Shown here one piece after another: positions 1 to 11,700 of a stretch of 40,106 nt of DNA (the first letter of the stretch is position 1; every line of letters begins with the position of its first letter). The stretch covers positions 1 to 40,106 of the forward strand of contig JARKIF010000257.1 in the NCBI GenBank assembly GCA_029378245.1, given 5' to 3'. The DNA comes from Roridomyces roridus. Lineage: Eukaryota; Basidiomycota; Agaricomycetes; Agaricales; Mycenaceae. A program made the translations under genes and the position numbers. Under the pieces are notes generated by a model, which saw nothing but the letters and a program-made list of their open reading frames with translations, had not been told where the DNA came from and did not search any database.

Positions 1-1124
1 TACGCACCGATGTGCATCTCCGGACCCCGAGAACAGATCCAGAAAGTCCCTCCCGACTTCCATGCTGTGCTGAGGCATCGCGATTCGGTGTCATCCGGTC
101 GGATAGCGGTCAGAGGGGCGACTCCGTCTGACTCCGTCCGAGATGCAGGAGGATGGTGGGAGGTGATTTGTGATTGATCGGGATATGGATCAGTCATCGC
201 GCATCGGTCATCGCGATCCTCTGCCAGTGCAAGTTCAGGGAACAACGATAACAAGTCGCGGCTACTTTGCTTACAATTCCAGGGCAACTGTCCGGGTCAA
301 AGCATAGAATCTGCGTCGCCGAGGATTGCCGAGGACCTGGAGTCCGGTGCCGAGTGAGGTGCAAATGATATTCCCTCTTGTGTCGCGACGAAGATCTCGA
401 TCCGTTCGTTCGGCATTCTCCAAAATCAAATTCTCTTGATGTTTGTATTGAGTTGTTTATCTTCGGCTTTCTTCCGTACCACCACGACGCACTCGAATAG
501 TAAGGGTCGTTTGATGCTCGCTCTCGGCCAACTCTCGGCTTCACTGGCTAGCGCACTCACTACTCCACGCGTAACACTTGAAGAGTGCAACGATACTACT
601 TTCAGCTGGGTACGTAGTTCGAGCCTATCGATCACCCCTCAAGGCTCGTCCTTTACAACCATCACTGCGCTCTCCGAACTCGTTCTCGGCTGGCAACTGG
701 GCGATAACCAGAACACCATCGCCTTTCCTCGGGGGCGTGTGCCAGCGAGCTCTCCATCAGCAGAACCATCAGAAAAACCGACAGCACCTCGAGCTCCACA
801 AGCAGCACGGTTCCACCGGAAAACAGGCTCCGTCAGCATTGGATTCTCTCCTCTTTGCGCTCTTCCATCAATCAGCTCTCAGAGTCTGTATCCCCACGTG
901 CGCGATTCAGGATCGCCAAGGTGATGGTGAATCTCCGCTCTACTCTGACCCCATGACGGGAGACTGAATACACGAATTACAACGAGTGGCGCTCAGTATT
1001 CACAGGCAATCAAATCATGCGCCGGCGACGGGTAAGTCCGTGTCGCTAATCCTCTTTTGTTGATAAGGCATGCACCTGTTGTTGTATATATTTTCTCTCA
1101 GCTCCACACCGCTCTATCATCGCA
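1..1124. other. 5' flank with no recognised gene
   Basis: Several short overlapping open frames exist on both strands (for example 436-924 + and 194-544 -), but none shows a recognisable domain, a consistent intron pattern or a signal peptide. The last 100 bases are probably the promoter and 5' UTR of the P450 gene: a TATA-like stretch lies near 1084-1091, about 35 bases before the chosen start codon. Confidence 0.3.
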
Positions 1125-3208
1125 ATGTCGTTCTCCTTCCCCACCCTCCTCCTCGCCGTCTCAGCATTCCTCATCTTCATCCTCGCCCGCGCGATATATC
1201 TCCTCTTCTTCCATCCCCTCAGCGCCATTCCAGGCCCTTGGTGTGTCTCTCTCAACTTGTCTCTCTTTCCTTCCGTGTTGACCCCGCTCAGGTACGCGGG
1301 CATCTCCTCGCTGTGGATCACATCCCATATCCTCCGCCTCAAACAATGCAAGACCATCCAAGAGCTTTTCCAGACGTACGGCCCCATCGTACGCATTGCC
1401 CCGAACAGGGTCGTGTTTTGTGATCTTGGCGCGATGAAGAGCGTCTATTCGACCTGGAAGTTCGATAAGAGTGTGTATTATAAGAGTCTTGTGATGCAGT
1501 GAGTACAAATTGCGCTTATTCTTTTGCTTCGCACTCACTCGACGACGTAGGAACGACAACGACCATGCGTGAGTATTCCGCTGTCCACGACTCGAATATG
1601 GTTCATTGCTTTTACAGCATGACCACCCTCCCGCACGCTCAGCATCTCCTTTGCCGCAAAGCATACGCTTCCTTCTACGCCCCGTCCAACTTGGCCAAAC
1701 TCCAGCCTGAAATTAGTCGAATTACTGCCCAGATGATTGACGTATTTCCCCTTTCGATTCTCGGCCACCATGAGCTCCATTTTTTTTTGTAGGCCCTCCA
1801 CAATCTGCCTGCGCACACCTCGGTAGAAACTCTGTCGCTATTCCGACACGCAAGTCCCATCTTTCCATCAACGGCTCAGAAATTGATGTCTCCAATGTTT
1901 CCTTGCAGCTCGCACTCGACATCATCGTCTGGTCTTCGTATGGATTCCATCACGGCGCTATCGGGAAGTGGGCCGAAAACGCAGAGGACTCGCTCACTTT
2001 GGCCATCTACGATTTCCCCAAACGCGGAGTCTTGGTACGTCTTTGAGTATTATCAGAGAGTGTTGAGATTATATTGATACTGCCGCAGCGGAGTTTGGTG
2101 CCGAAATGGGCGTGGTTTTTCGTCTGCAGGTTTCCCAACGCGCGGCTCAGGCTTTTGTGCGACTCGGCCAGAATCATGGCTGAATTCGTCGAAGGGCGTG
2201 TCAACGAGATGCGCGCGCCGATGAAGGAAAAGGAACCTGCTCGAGACGGAGACGATTCGGACAAGTCGTACATGCTGTCCCGCCTCTTAGCCTACAAGCT
2301 TCCAAGTGGGGAGCCGATGCGTGAAGAGCACGTCATCAGCGAGTGTATGGGTCATCTGCGCGTCTAGTCTTTTTGGATTTCATACCTTGAACTCACCACC
2401 AACCAGGGTTGCCGGCACGGACACGATGTCACTATCGTTGTCCTTTTTCCTCTGGGAGCTATCGCGCCGTCCGGATATTACACGCAAACTCCAACAGGAA
2501 ATCGACACCGCCATGCCCGATCCCAAGGTTATCCCCTCAATTCAAGAACTCAACGGGTTGGAATATTTCAACGCGTTCATTAAAGAGGGTGAGCCCGTCC
2601 AATCTCTTACGTGCCCTACCAAGTACTCAAAGTTACTGCCTGCAGGCCTCCGTCTCTACGGCGCCGTACCCTCCCTCCTCGAACGCGTCGTCCCAGAGAC
2701 CGGTTCACCCAAGTACGGTCCGGGCGTGGAGAAGTGCAACCTCCTCGGGTACGACCTCCCGCCCGGCACCATCGTGTCGACACAAGCTTGGTCAATGCAC
2801 CGCGACCCAGCCGTCTTCCCCTCGCCCGAGACGTTCCTCCCCGAGCGGTATCTCCCATCACCATCATTGTCAAAGGAGGAGGGGGATTCGGACCTTGCTG
2901 ACACCGAGCGGCTCACACGCATGGCAAACCACTTGATCCCCTTCGGAACAGGCTCACGGCTCTGTGGTGGGATGAACCTCGCGCATTTGGGTCTCAGGAT
3001 GATCTTGGCGGCGGTTCTCCGCAACTTTCATGTCGAGGCTGCGCCGGGGACGGATGAGAGGAGTATGGATGCGAGGGATAGTTTTGTTCGTGTCACTTTT
3101 CCTTCTTTGTTTTTTTGACTTGGCCCGCTGACCGAGTTGTAGGTGATGTTCCCGGCGTCGGGTGAGTGTAAGCTCATCTTCAAATCGCGGGGTTGTGCCC
3201 TTTCGTAG
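1125..3208 (+). CDS. Cytochrome P450 monooxygenase (microsomal, ten exons)
   Basis: Heme-thiolate monooxygenase, probably anchored in the ER by an N-terminal helix (residues about 3-28) followed by the proline-rich IPGP hinge. Exons: 1125-1240, 1292-1498, 1551-1568, 1618-1741, 1793-1849, 1909-2034, 2089-2357, 2407-2588, 2646-3085, 3143-3208. These join without a frame break into 534 residues, the usual P450 length. Visible motifs are helix I AGTDT (308-312), helix K EGLR (ExxR, 366-369), PERY (432-435) and the heme loop FGTGSRLC with the cysteine ligand at residue 473. Substrate is unknown. It resembles the large, poorly characterised mushroom P450 families rather than CYP51 or CYP61. Oddities are an 18-nt third exon and two introns that appear to begin with GC instead of GT (1850-1908 and 2358-2406). 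No obvious biosynthetic partner gene lies beside it; the zinc-finger gene converges from the other side. Confidence 0.9.
1850..1908 (+). other. GC-AG intron in the P450 gene
   Basis: The exon ends in the codons for FRH and the next begins LALDIIVW, a join expected for this P450 family. The intron between starts GCAAGT, the classical consensus of GC-AG introns, and ends TTGCAG. No GT donor nearby gives an open, family-like join. Confidence 0.7.
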
Positions 3209-3509
3209 CCACAATTTCTCAGCCTATTATTACATTCTACTCGATATCTTAGACCATATGGACTTTACCGACGTAATCAATTGAACCTCCTTCCCGAATT
3301 TCCGCTGTGGCACCAGTCCAGCATCAATGAAAACTTCTTTCCCGATGAGCGACTCTCCAAGAACGATTCAAGCAAGCATTAGATGAGTAGTCGGCATACA
3401 AGACAATATAGAATACGTGTAAGTAGATATCGATGATGACGATATAGCACAACAAGAGACAGAAAGAAAGAAACCGCCAAAAAACGACACTGGACACACA
3501 ATTACACCC

Positions 3510-6269
3510 TCATCCCACCGCCCCTTGCACCCCCAATCCGATCATGCTGCTGCTCATATTCGTATCCACGTTCGACGATTCCCCCAACGCCATGCCCATG
3601 CCCACGCCCATACCGTAAGTCATCCCCATCCCGCCGCCGCTGCTGCTGTACCCCGAGAAATGCATCGTCGGCTCGTATTGGGACTCCAGAGGAGGAGGCG
3701 GGTACCCGAGCGAATACGGATCCGGATGCTCCCCCGCCTGGTCGTTGAGGTTGATGTATGCTTGGTGCTGCTGCTGCTGCTGATACATGCGATGATAATC
3801 CGGGCCCGGGCCCGAAACTGAATCGTCCTGGTGGTGAGACTGAGCCTGACGTTGATGCTGATACCCGTCCAACAGCTGCGTATGAGTATCCATACCCCCC
3901 TTCTGCTGCTGCTGGCCGTACATCTCCATCTGGTACGGCTCGTAGTACTCCTCCTCCACTCGTGCCTGCGACTGCGACTGAATCTGCAGTTGCTGCAGAT
4001 GGTACCGCTCCTCTTCGAGCAGCCGCTCCTGCTCCTGCTGATACCGCTGCGCCGCCTCCACCTGCTGCTGCTGATACACCACCGCTTGAGCCTCCTCGAG
4101 CGAACGCCGAAGTTGTCCCTCCTGATGCCACCGCATCACCTCCGTGTACGCTGTCAGAGCGGCTCCGGGAGCTTGTTGCGACACCAAAGGCGAAAGGACT
4201 GGCGGCGAAAGACTGCTCACCCGCGTACTCCCGGGACTCGAACTCCCGCTCCCGCTGGTCATCGAGGACGAGCGCCGAAGCACGCGCAACGAGTCCGTTG
4301 GTGGTAGTCGGCCGCTCCCCTGGCTCTGATGATAATAAGGCGAAGGAGGAGGAGCCTGGCCGCCGCTCAACGGCGTCGTCGTCGTGACAGAGCTCCATGA
4401 GGGAGAGCCGTCGACTCGTGGGCCGGGACTGGCTCCCCTCGTCTGGATACGAGCCATACGGCCCATCCGGACCTCCGAGCGTCCGTTTACGCGATGACTG
4501 TCCAATGGAGAACGCTGCGGTCTGGTCGGGTACGTGGAATGAGAATGGGGAGTCATCGCCCGTGGTGGCGGCAGCGACTGCGGTGGCGAGTTTCCCTGGT
4601 GCAGTCCCTGGACGGGCACCTCCTGTCCAAGAGTCCCACTCCCAGTCGCTGGTAGAGGGTCGACGAAGGGTAAGTGAGTTTGGTAGGAGTATGCTCCCGC
4701 CGGTGGCGAGTCCGTGCCCTGATGTGGGGCGAAAAGCGGCGGCGGGGACAACGGCAGAGAGTGGGGGTAGACGTGTGCCGGATCCTGTTGATGGCCGGGA
4801 GCCAGAGAGTGCTGGAAAGCTGCTGCCGGTGGGAGAGGGCTGAAATGGTCCGGTGCCCGAGGAATATGGACGTCCGCCGCTGGAATGAAGTGCTGTGCGG
4901 GGTGCGGGGAGTCCATTGAGCGTGTGCGTGGGAGGAGAGGGCGTGTGTTCTGGTGGGGATCGACGGGCGTAGGGGTGCCTGCAAGATAGAGTCAGAAACG
5001 ACGTATGGAGGTGACGGTGAGGAAAACAGATCAAGAGCCCAAACGAGGCAGAGGGAGGAGGCTAGGCATCCCAGGCATCTCGCCCCATGCTCGTCCGGGG
5101 CGACAATCAAAAGACGAAAGAGAAAAAGGACAAAGTGCAAGAGTGAGAGTGCACAGCCACAATCAGAAAGACGCAGCGCAAACACAAGATGAAAAGCGAC
5201 AGAACGAGACTCACCCCCGAAAGGACTGGCCTGCTCCGCCTCGGTCTGCACCCCCTCCTGCACTGCCGAGAAAGGATCGTTGGTCGTTGGCACTGGCGTC
5301 CCCCCGAAAGGAATGCGCCCTCCCCGGGGCCGCGTGCGGCGGGGAGGGCGCGTTGCGGTGGGTTGTGGATTGTGTATGAGACTATAGAGTATACGTCAGT
5401 ATCAAGGAGAAGTGATACGAATGAATGCTCACCTCCTCTTCCTCACGATGAACCTCCATTCCTCCTTCGTATCCGGTCGACGTCCCTGGTCGCTGCTTCG
5501 TCATCGTAGCACCCCCAAGCACAGGCTCCGTCGGTTCTGACTTGACATTCGGGGACCGCGGGCTGGGCGCCTTTTGAGCGGGAGATGTCAACGCGGCTGA
5601 AGCAGCAGCAGCAGGTACAGGCGCAGGAGGTGCAGGGGCTACAGCTCGCGAGCGTCGATTAGCAGCCTTCTTCGTCGTGGTCGTGGTCGACGTGGATGTG
5701 GATGTAGCGGGGGTCCCACCGCCAGCGGCGACCATGCCTGCGTGCAGAACGCCCAGCTCACGCATCATGCGCTCGTTCGCTTCTGCACGGTCGGCGTGGA
5801 CGGTCTGTGCGTGCTGGCGGAGGTTGTCGAGCCGCGAGAATTGTTTCGAGCAGTGGCATGTGAAGGGGCGTTCGCCGGTGTGTTTCCTGGGGAGAAAGTA
5901 AGCATGGGTGGAGAAGACGAAGATAACAGGGAGATAAGACTGCAGAGTTCCGAAGTGAAGAAGGAGCAAGATGGGAGAAGACGTCGACGGGATTGATATC
6001 AAGAAGAAAAAAACAGACACGCACCGTACATGCCTCGCAAGATGCTCGCTTCGACTGAATACCATCCTACACTCGCCGTAGCCCCGACACTGGAACGTCT
6101 TGGCCGGTGCCGGACGATATCGTTTGCTCACACCACCGTTGGCGTTGGTGCCGTTAGTGACACCGTTTGGAACAGGGAGCGTCGTGCCCGGAGAGACGAG
6201 CGCCATCTGCTCCCCGTCGTCGACCTCGCCTCGTGCATCCACGTCGTCGTCGATAGTGTGCTCGTCCAT
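3510..6269 (-). CDS. C2H2 zinc-finger transcription factor with long low-complexity tail
   Basis: Likely nuclear DNA-binding regulator. Exons on the minus strand: 6269-6025, 5886-5433, 5381-5215, 4978-4221, 4150-3510, giving 754 residues. The start at 6269 gives an acidic N-terminus beginning MDEHTIDDD. The frame is open upstream to 6518, so a start 83 codons earlier is possible. Two adjacent fingers lie at residues 61-84 (C-x5-C...H-x3-H) and 92-112 (C-x-C...H-x4-H, the unusual CHC form), joined by a KHTGERPF linker; this pair is typical of a fungal family. The rest is disordered: Ser/Thr/Pro/Ala-rich, with segments such as [23 protein letters not shown] and [14 protein letters not shown] that I recognise from basidiomycete homologues, then a Gln-rich coiled tail. 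The reading frame of exon 4 is ambiguous because a second frame is open; homologue-like motifs decided the choice. Targets are unknown. Confidence 0.85.
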
Positions 6270-6518
6270 GGCTTGCGGCCGCAAGGGAATATCGTGTGGT
6301 GGGAAGGAGATAGCAAGAGCAGCGTCTTCAAGGGCGTCGTCGGCCGTAGAGGAGAGCGGAGGGTGCCGTAGAGTGGATGCGTGGACTGGCGAGCGTTGCC
6401 GGCGTCGTCGGGGGACTGGGTGCAGTGGGTGCCTGACTCTTGACAAGCAGTGCTGGTGGTGGTCAGGCACAAGTCTGAATTTCTGATGGGACCTGGCTCT
6501 TCCGTTTTTCCCACCCAC

Positions 6519-7078
6519 TTATCATCTCCGTTTGACCACGTGTCATGCGGCCCGCCCCGCTGCGAAACCTTTATCCGGAACTCAAGTGCGTGAATCGCTC
6601 GCTTCTACCCGTTTCTGACCTCGGTCTTCTTCTCCTGAGGCGTTTGCGCGATCCCCCTCAGCACTCCCGTCCATTCGAGCATCATGCCACCTCTATCACC
6701 CTCGGCACCGCCCAAGACTCGGAGCTTGCTCGGAGCATTTTAAATTTTAAATCCAGACCGACGTCTCGCTCGGTCTCAGGACTCGGCGATTCCAACAAAT
6801 TTAAACCCGGAACATCTATCGGTTCCGGACTCAGGAGGTGGGAACACACTACCCGAGCCTGACTACACGAACCTCGTAGTCGAATGGAACCACTGGTCAG
6901 TGGCTCCTTCCCCAGAACGAGATAGCAATTGGATAGCAAGCGGGATTTGCATTCAATAAAGTACTAAAAATTAATCTACAATTTCCAACCCCACTGGAGA
7001 ATAAATAATATCAAGACAATAAATAAAGGAGAGACTCCGTATTATTACTTCCATTCACATTCCAAGTTTCCAACCATC
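6519..7078. other. Intergenic region between the zinc-finger gene and the oxidase gene
   Basis: About 560 bases without a supportable gene. It should hold the promoter of the zinc-finger gene (right-hand neighbour on the minus strand) and the 3' end of the oxidase transcript. There is an AT-rich patch around 6738-6755 and another at 6955-7030, the latter with AATAAA-like strings that could serve polyadenylation of the minus-strand oxidase gene on the complementary strand. Nothing else stands out. Confidence 0.3.
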
Positions 7079-9065
7079 TCAAAGACTGGTCAAATTCAAC
7101 GTAACACCCTGCGCGGGGCGAGGTGGGTTGCCACCATCACCAATCATAACCTGCACACCCACGCTCCACACGCCATCGGCGACGACGTAGATCCAAGCAG
7201 GGCCTGGGGGATATATGTTCCCGTTCGGGGGTGCGGTGATGGTGAGGGTGTTGTTTCCCGAAAGAGTGTTCTCGAGGAAGACGAGTCGCGAGTTGGCATG
7301 CCAGGCGTGCGTGATGTAGCCCATGTCCATGAGAGAGACTGTGAGTAGTCGAGTGAGTATCAGGTCGACGATAAGACAAGGGTATCTAGGCTGAACGCAC
7401 CCTGAATCTCGCCGGAAGCCAGACTGGCCGGGATGGTCACTGTGAGCGTGCCCTGCGCGTTGAACGCCAACTGAGCAGGAGATTTGCTGATCACTGGGCG
7501 AGGGGAGTTGTTGGTGATAAAGTCGGGGCGTCCGCGAGGAGGACGAATGGGTGGGGGTTGGATGCCGCTACCATGACATTTCTATGTGATTTTCAATGAG
7601 TAGAAATTGGGTGAGAGCGTTAGAACCTACCCCTGGGCGGTGAGCGTCGCAGCCGAGTGATACATACGCGGGATAGGCTCGTGGGGATGCCATCCTGGGT
7701 GAGTCTTTGGGCAAAGACGAGTTAGAAGATCTCAGAAAATTTGAAAAGGGATCAACTACCTCTGACCGGCGGCAATGAGGTCTTGTACATGATACCGCGC
7801 TGCGCAGGGTTAGCTGCGTTCGTGCCAGTGGCGGCCGAATCGCCGACGGAAGGATATCCAGAGTAACTGATGAACAATGAATATAGTCTCGTGTTGAACC
7901 ATGCAAACTTACCCAGAATGAGCGCCGTTGATGATGAGTACATCGCCGCTGGGCAACATCACACTTTCAGGCATGACCCGCTCCTCCGGCATCTGCTCGA
8001 CCGTCCAGCCAGAAGCGACGCCGGCAGCAGTCAGCGTGATCCGCGAGCATTGAGTGGTAGCAGAGTCGTTGACGGACATTTCGGCCAAGGTGATCGTGTC
8101 GGGTTTGTTGGAACCACCGCACACAAGAACGGTCGGCTCGTAGTCCGGGCCCGAGAGGGGAAGCAACTGGGCAAACCCGTCGAAGGGCACACCGATGCGC
8201 ACGCCGTTGGGGAGCTCGGGGAGGCGCTGGAGCTCAGTGTTGGTCTCGATGTCGTAGATTACAGATTGATTGTTGCTAATCATGAGTACATGGCCGGACG
8301 GAAGGACCATGGAACTGCATTGTATTGTTAGTAGGTCAACGAGACAGAATATGAGGGACATACCGAGGGAAAAGGTTCGCTGGGAGAGTGTCGTTCAAGA
8401 ACTTGCTCGGCCTCACCGTCCCTTCCTCGCCCGCACGTGGGGGGAAAAACTCGTAGTTGTTCTGGGAGATATTGAGCGCATTGAACGTCGTCAGAATATC
8501 GCTTCCGCCGATGATCATGAGGCTTCCGTCAGGGATTCTCAGACCAGTTGGGTACCAACGGGTAACGACGAGGTGCAGCGTCTCTGGGTCCTCGAAGACG
8601 GTACATCCTGGCCCGGAACCGTCTGCAGAAGTGCAGGGGCCGAAGAGGCGGATGCCCATCCGGCCGTCCTCAGCCATCCCCCCGCCGGCGATGTTGTCGA
8701 GTGCCTGGCCACCGACGGCAACAAGGGTACCGTTGGAAATAAAAGCGCCGCCAGCGCTGAAATTGACGTTAGCGAATGAGATCGGAAGGAAAACGCAAAA
8801 ATCACCAGAAAGTGTTGGTTATCGTGTCGAGCGGTGTCGCCGAGTTGTTGTTAAAGTGCCAGAGACCTGCCCAGGCGGACTCCCCGTTGGGGAGCTTGAG
8901 CGGGTTGGCGTAGGGTCGGTCGTACATCAGCGCCAGCGTCGGCGAGAGTGTGATGAGCTCGAGCGGGACAATTCCAGAGTTGCCTTGCTGAACGAAGGTC
9001 CAGGTGTTCTGGGCAATCGCGAGATGAACGAAGGGAAGAAGAGTGAAGAGCTTGGAGGAGCGCAT
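7079..9065 (-). CDS. Glyoxal-oxidase-like copper radical oxidase (secreted)
   Basis: Predicted extracellular enzyme oxidising simple aldehydes or alcohols to acids or aldehydes with release of H2O2, the kind that feeds peroxidases during wood or litter decay. Exons (minus): 9065-8806, 8756-8364, 8314-7913, 7866-7760, 7694-7631, 7567-7401, 7338-7079; 550 residues without a frame break. The start at 9065 opens a signal peptide (MRSSKLFTLLPFVHLAIAQ); an ATG at 9113 is in frame but buries it. The active site can be read. The crosslinking cysteine is C87 in FCAGG, its codon formed across the first splice junction. By analogy with galactose oxidase, the likely copper ligands are Y155 (RWYP), Y399-H400 (RMYHS) and H475 (GYITHAWH). 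The C-terminal DUF1929-like domain is present. The length suits a basic glyoxal oxidase without extra WSC domains. All catalytic residues are present, so it is probably functional. Confidence 0.92.
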
Positions 9066-9124
9066 GTTGAGAGGTGGAAGGAGTGAACTGCGAATTGAGG
9101 TGAACGACGACAAACGCCTGTCCC

Positions 9125-9131
9125 TTTTATA
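9125..9131 (-). promoter_or_regulatory. TATA box of the glyoxal-oxidase-like gene
   Basis: On the minus strand a TATAAAA motif lies about 60 bases upstream of the signal-peptide start codon at 9065, a normal TATA-to-ATG distance for a fungal gene with a short leader. This also favours 9065 over 9113 as the start, because 9113 would leave almost no leader. Confidence 0.5.
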
Positions 9132-9288
9132 CCGCGAACGATGCAGTGTCCTTCCTGAAAAGAACCGGCGGAGAGGAATTCTTGCGTGTCCGTAATAGAC
9201 CCAGAGATCCCCGCCGGTAGTTAGACCATGAGCCTACAGTATTTTTAATAAGTTCCGCGCACATTCTGCGCGGGGGCAACCAAGAGTA

Positions 9289-9907
9289 GTGCTGGCAAGG
9301 TTCGGTTCGGTCCGGTTCAGTACCATTTTTTCCGAACCCCGAACCTGAACCTGGCGTTCGGTTCGGGCCATTGCCGAACCTTGAACCTGAATGCGCATTC
9401 GCGTTCGGTTCAGGTTCGAACCCGTTCGAACCCCCGCCGGTCCTGATAGCAAGTATCCCACCAAAAATATTGCTCTGTGGCCGAAGGTACCTGGTCAGGC
9501 TTTATGGAGTCAAATGGAGTGTCTTGGGAGGCTCGTTTCATCTTGTACGGTGCTGTAACAAGCACCCGACACATTCCCGCCACTACTGATGCGCCATCAA
9601 TGATCTAGATTGTTGGTCAGAGCCGCGTAAGAATGGGCTACAAGGGTGTGAAATTTACCAGATGGGTATACTTGCCGCAGATCACACCGGGACTGCCAGA
9701 AATGTACAACATTGACTGTAAAATTGACAAGATTGCGCTGATGGGGTTCATTTTCAGGTTCAGGTTCGAACGCGTGCAGTCCTCGCCGAACCCCGAACCG
9801 AACTTGCGTTCAGGTTCAAGGATTTCCTGAACCTGAACGCTGAACCCGCGTCCGGTTCAGGTTCGGTTCAGGTTCGAACCGATTTCTGAACCGGACCTTG
9901 CCACCAC
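9289..9907. mobile_element. MITE with TA target duplication (Tc1/mariner-like ends) and GAACC-rich arrays
   Basis: The two ends are inverted copies: the left end reads GTGCTGGCAAGGT and the reverse complement of the right end reads GTGGTGGCAAGGT. Each is flanked outside by TA (9287-9288 and 9908-9909), the target duplication of Tc1/mariner elements. Next to each end lie 120-150 bases built from imperfect repeats of GGTTC/GAACC (roughly 9299-9440 and 9750-9895), which can fold on themselves and with each other. The roughly 300-base centre carries no supportable gene. It is non-autonomous; length is 619 bases. Confidence 0.7.
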
Positions 9908-9909
9908 TA

Positions 9910-11700
9910 AGGTCCAAGAGTCTTCTTTTAGCTTAGGTACCGACGGCGCAGGGCGTTGCATTCCAGATCTCAAGCAAGGTGGGTGTCTTGAAGGAGTTCT
10001 GGCAAGCATCTGTGGACTCGCTTTAAGCTTAGCTTGCGCAGCAATGCAAAGGCGGAAGCAGCAAGGAAGCAGCCCGGGCGAAGATCAAGGTACATCTTTG
10101 ATGGGAAATCCGCGAAGATCGGCACTTAGAGCGAGACGGAGGCAAGAGAGTCCAACACAGCAAGTTGTCAAGATTGAGTCAAGAGCAAAGAGACGGCAAT
10201 CAAAAAAGAATCAAATGACAAACAAAAAGCCTGGTTGATGACCGGGATCCGGATATACTTGACAAATCATTATCGATGCGCAGGTTGTGCGCAGGGCGAC
10301 AAGCGCGATGGTTTGCACTTGAACTACGGCTCTATTTTGGGTTTTCTTGAAGTGTCCCTCCCTGAATACTTATCACAGATTACGATCAGGAGCACCCAAG
10401 GAGCACCAGTATGTGAGGTTTGAACCCATTTGAGCAAATTGACAACTCTTGAACTGAAACCCAGTCGTGGATGAATGTATGGTGCTGGGTTTAGCTGAAG
10501 AAACTGAGGTACCAATTCTTATCCAATGAATCTCTGTGAATCTCCCTTCCACGCGCTTGAAATTACTGAAATCCCGCAAATCAAATGAACCCACCTATCG
10601 CAATAGGCCCAAAGTCCACGCAATGAGCTGCAAGCGCCGGACAGAACCGTGGGTTTTTAAAACATAATTACCGCATAGAAGAATAAGTAGATCAGCACAG
10701 CGAGTCGGCAACGGACAGGTAAGTATCGCGGCGAAACAGCCGAATGGCCAACCAATGGTATTCGGGAGCATTCGGATTGTGCTCTGAGTTGGATTTGGGC
10801 TCGTTGCTACGCAATCGACAACCCTTGTCTACTGGTACTTGGAATTGCACTCACCCGACGTAATCTGGCTAGTCTAGCCACCGAGCTATTTTTCTGCTTG
10901 AATCACCAAAGATTCAGCGTCTTACGATGTCCTACTTGCCTCCCATGTGCCCAGTTCGAGACCGATGGCCTCAAAAAAACCGATCCTGTCGTGTAATCCA
11001 GGTCCCCGCGTGCGTACTAACGGTGAAACACGGGGCGTCGATAAAATCATGTTGCGATTCCTTTGTTTCTATCTTTCTCGCTCAACTGGTCTCTCATTCT
11101 CTCACCAAAAACGATCGACGTGTCACACAAGCCATGGCGAACGCCCAACAAACTCACTTCCCTCATGCGACTCGCGGAATCACCAGGTTCAACCTTGGTT
11201 CAACCGTGGTTCAACCTCGAGAATCAGGAAATCAGGCACATTTCTGCCATAAGGCCGAATGAATGGAACGGTCTATTGTTTCCCTTCTATTATAATTCTA
11301 TTGGAGAGCGAAGACTCAGTCCTGAAGAATTCAAACATGGGTTCGGATTGCCGGACAGCGGAGCGCCAGTCCCAGTAGTACTCCGCTTCTCCAGCTGAAA
11401 ATCGCACTTGAAATACTTAGTCGGCGAGATACAGAGGTTATTCTGCGCTGGCACCACTCGTTTGAGATTATTGAACACATGGTCATTTGACACTCCCGCC
11501 GTAGCAGCAGCTCGGCTTGGGTGGAGCCATGCCGCTGCCGGCGACTGGGATCGACAACTGGAGCGTTTCAATCAAATACCAGTGACGACCTTGGCCGGCA
11601 ATACCATGCAACAGTGTATGATATCGCTTCCGTGATTTCTGGGTATACATATGAATAAAAACTGACACGCAAGTCGTACACAGAACCAGCAACAGGGACC
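9910..11700. other. Gene-poor interval
   Basis: Only short frames with no recognisable domain occur on either strand. There is a weak tRNA/SINE-like A-box on the minus strand near 10880-10900, and a string of GGTTCAACC-like words near 11190-11215. The right edge holds the 3' flank of the DUF6534 gene. I see no gene here. Confidence 0.3.

Noticed and set aside
436..967. Overlapping plus-strand frames before the P450 gene
   Set aside because: Two frames of 162 and 129 codons overlap with no recognised motifs or splice pattern.
3502..4150. Continuation of the exon-4 frame of the zinc-finger gene to a stop at 3502
   Set aside because: It becomes Gly/Ala/Ser-rich and the other frame, reached by a good GT-AG intron at 4151-4220, gives a Gln-rich coiled tail; the intron model is preferred.
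3758..4387. 209-codon plus-strand open frame opposite the zinc-finger gene
   Set aside because: It is Pro/Ala-rich and antisense to a GC-rich low-complexity coding exon whose other strand carries family motifs; no independent support.
9289..9907. CRISPR-like or tandem repeat array in the GAACC-rich blocks
   Set aside because: Units are irregular and in both orientations with no spacers, and the segment is bounded by inverted ends and TA duplications, which fits a MITE.
10855..10905. tRNA gene on the minus strand
   Set aside because: An A-box-like TAGCTCGGTGGCTAG is present but there is no proper B-box or acceptor stem at the right distance.
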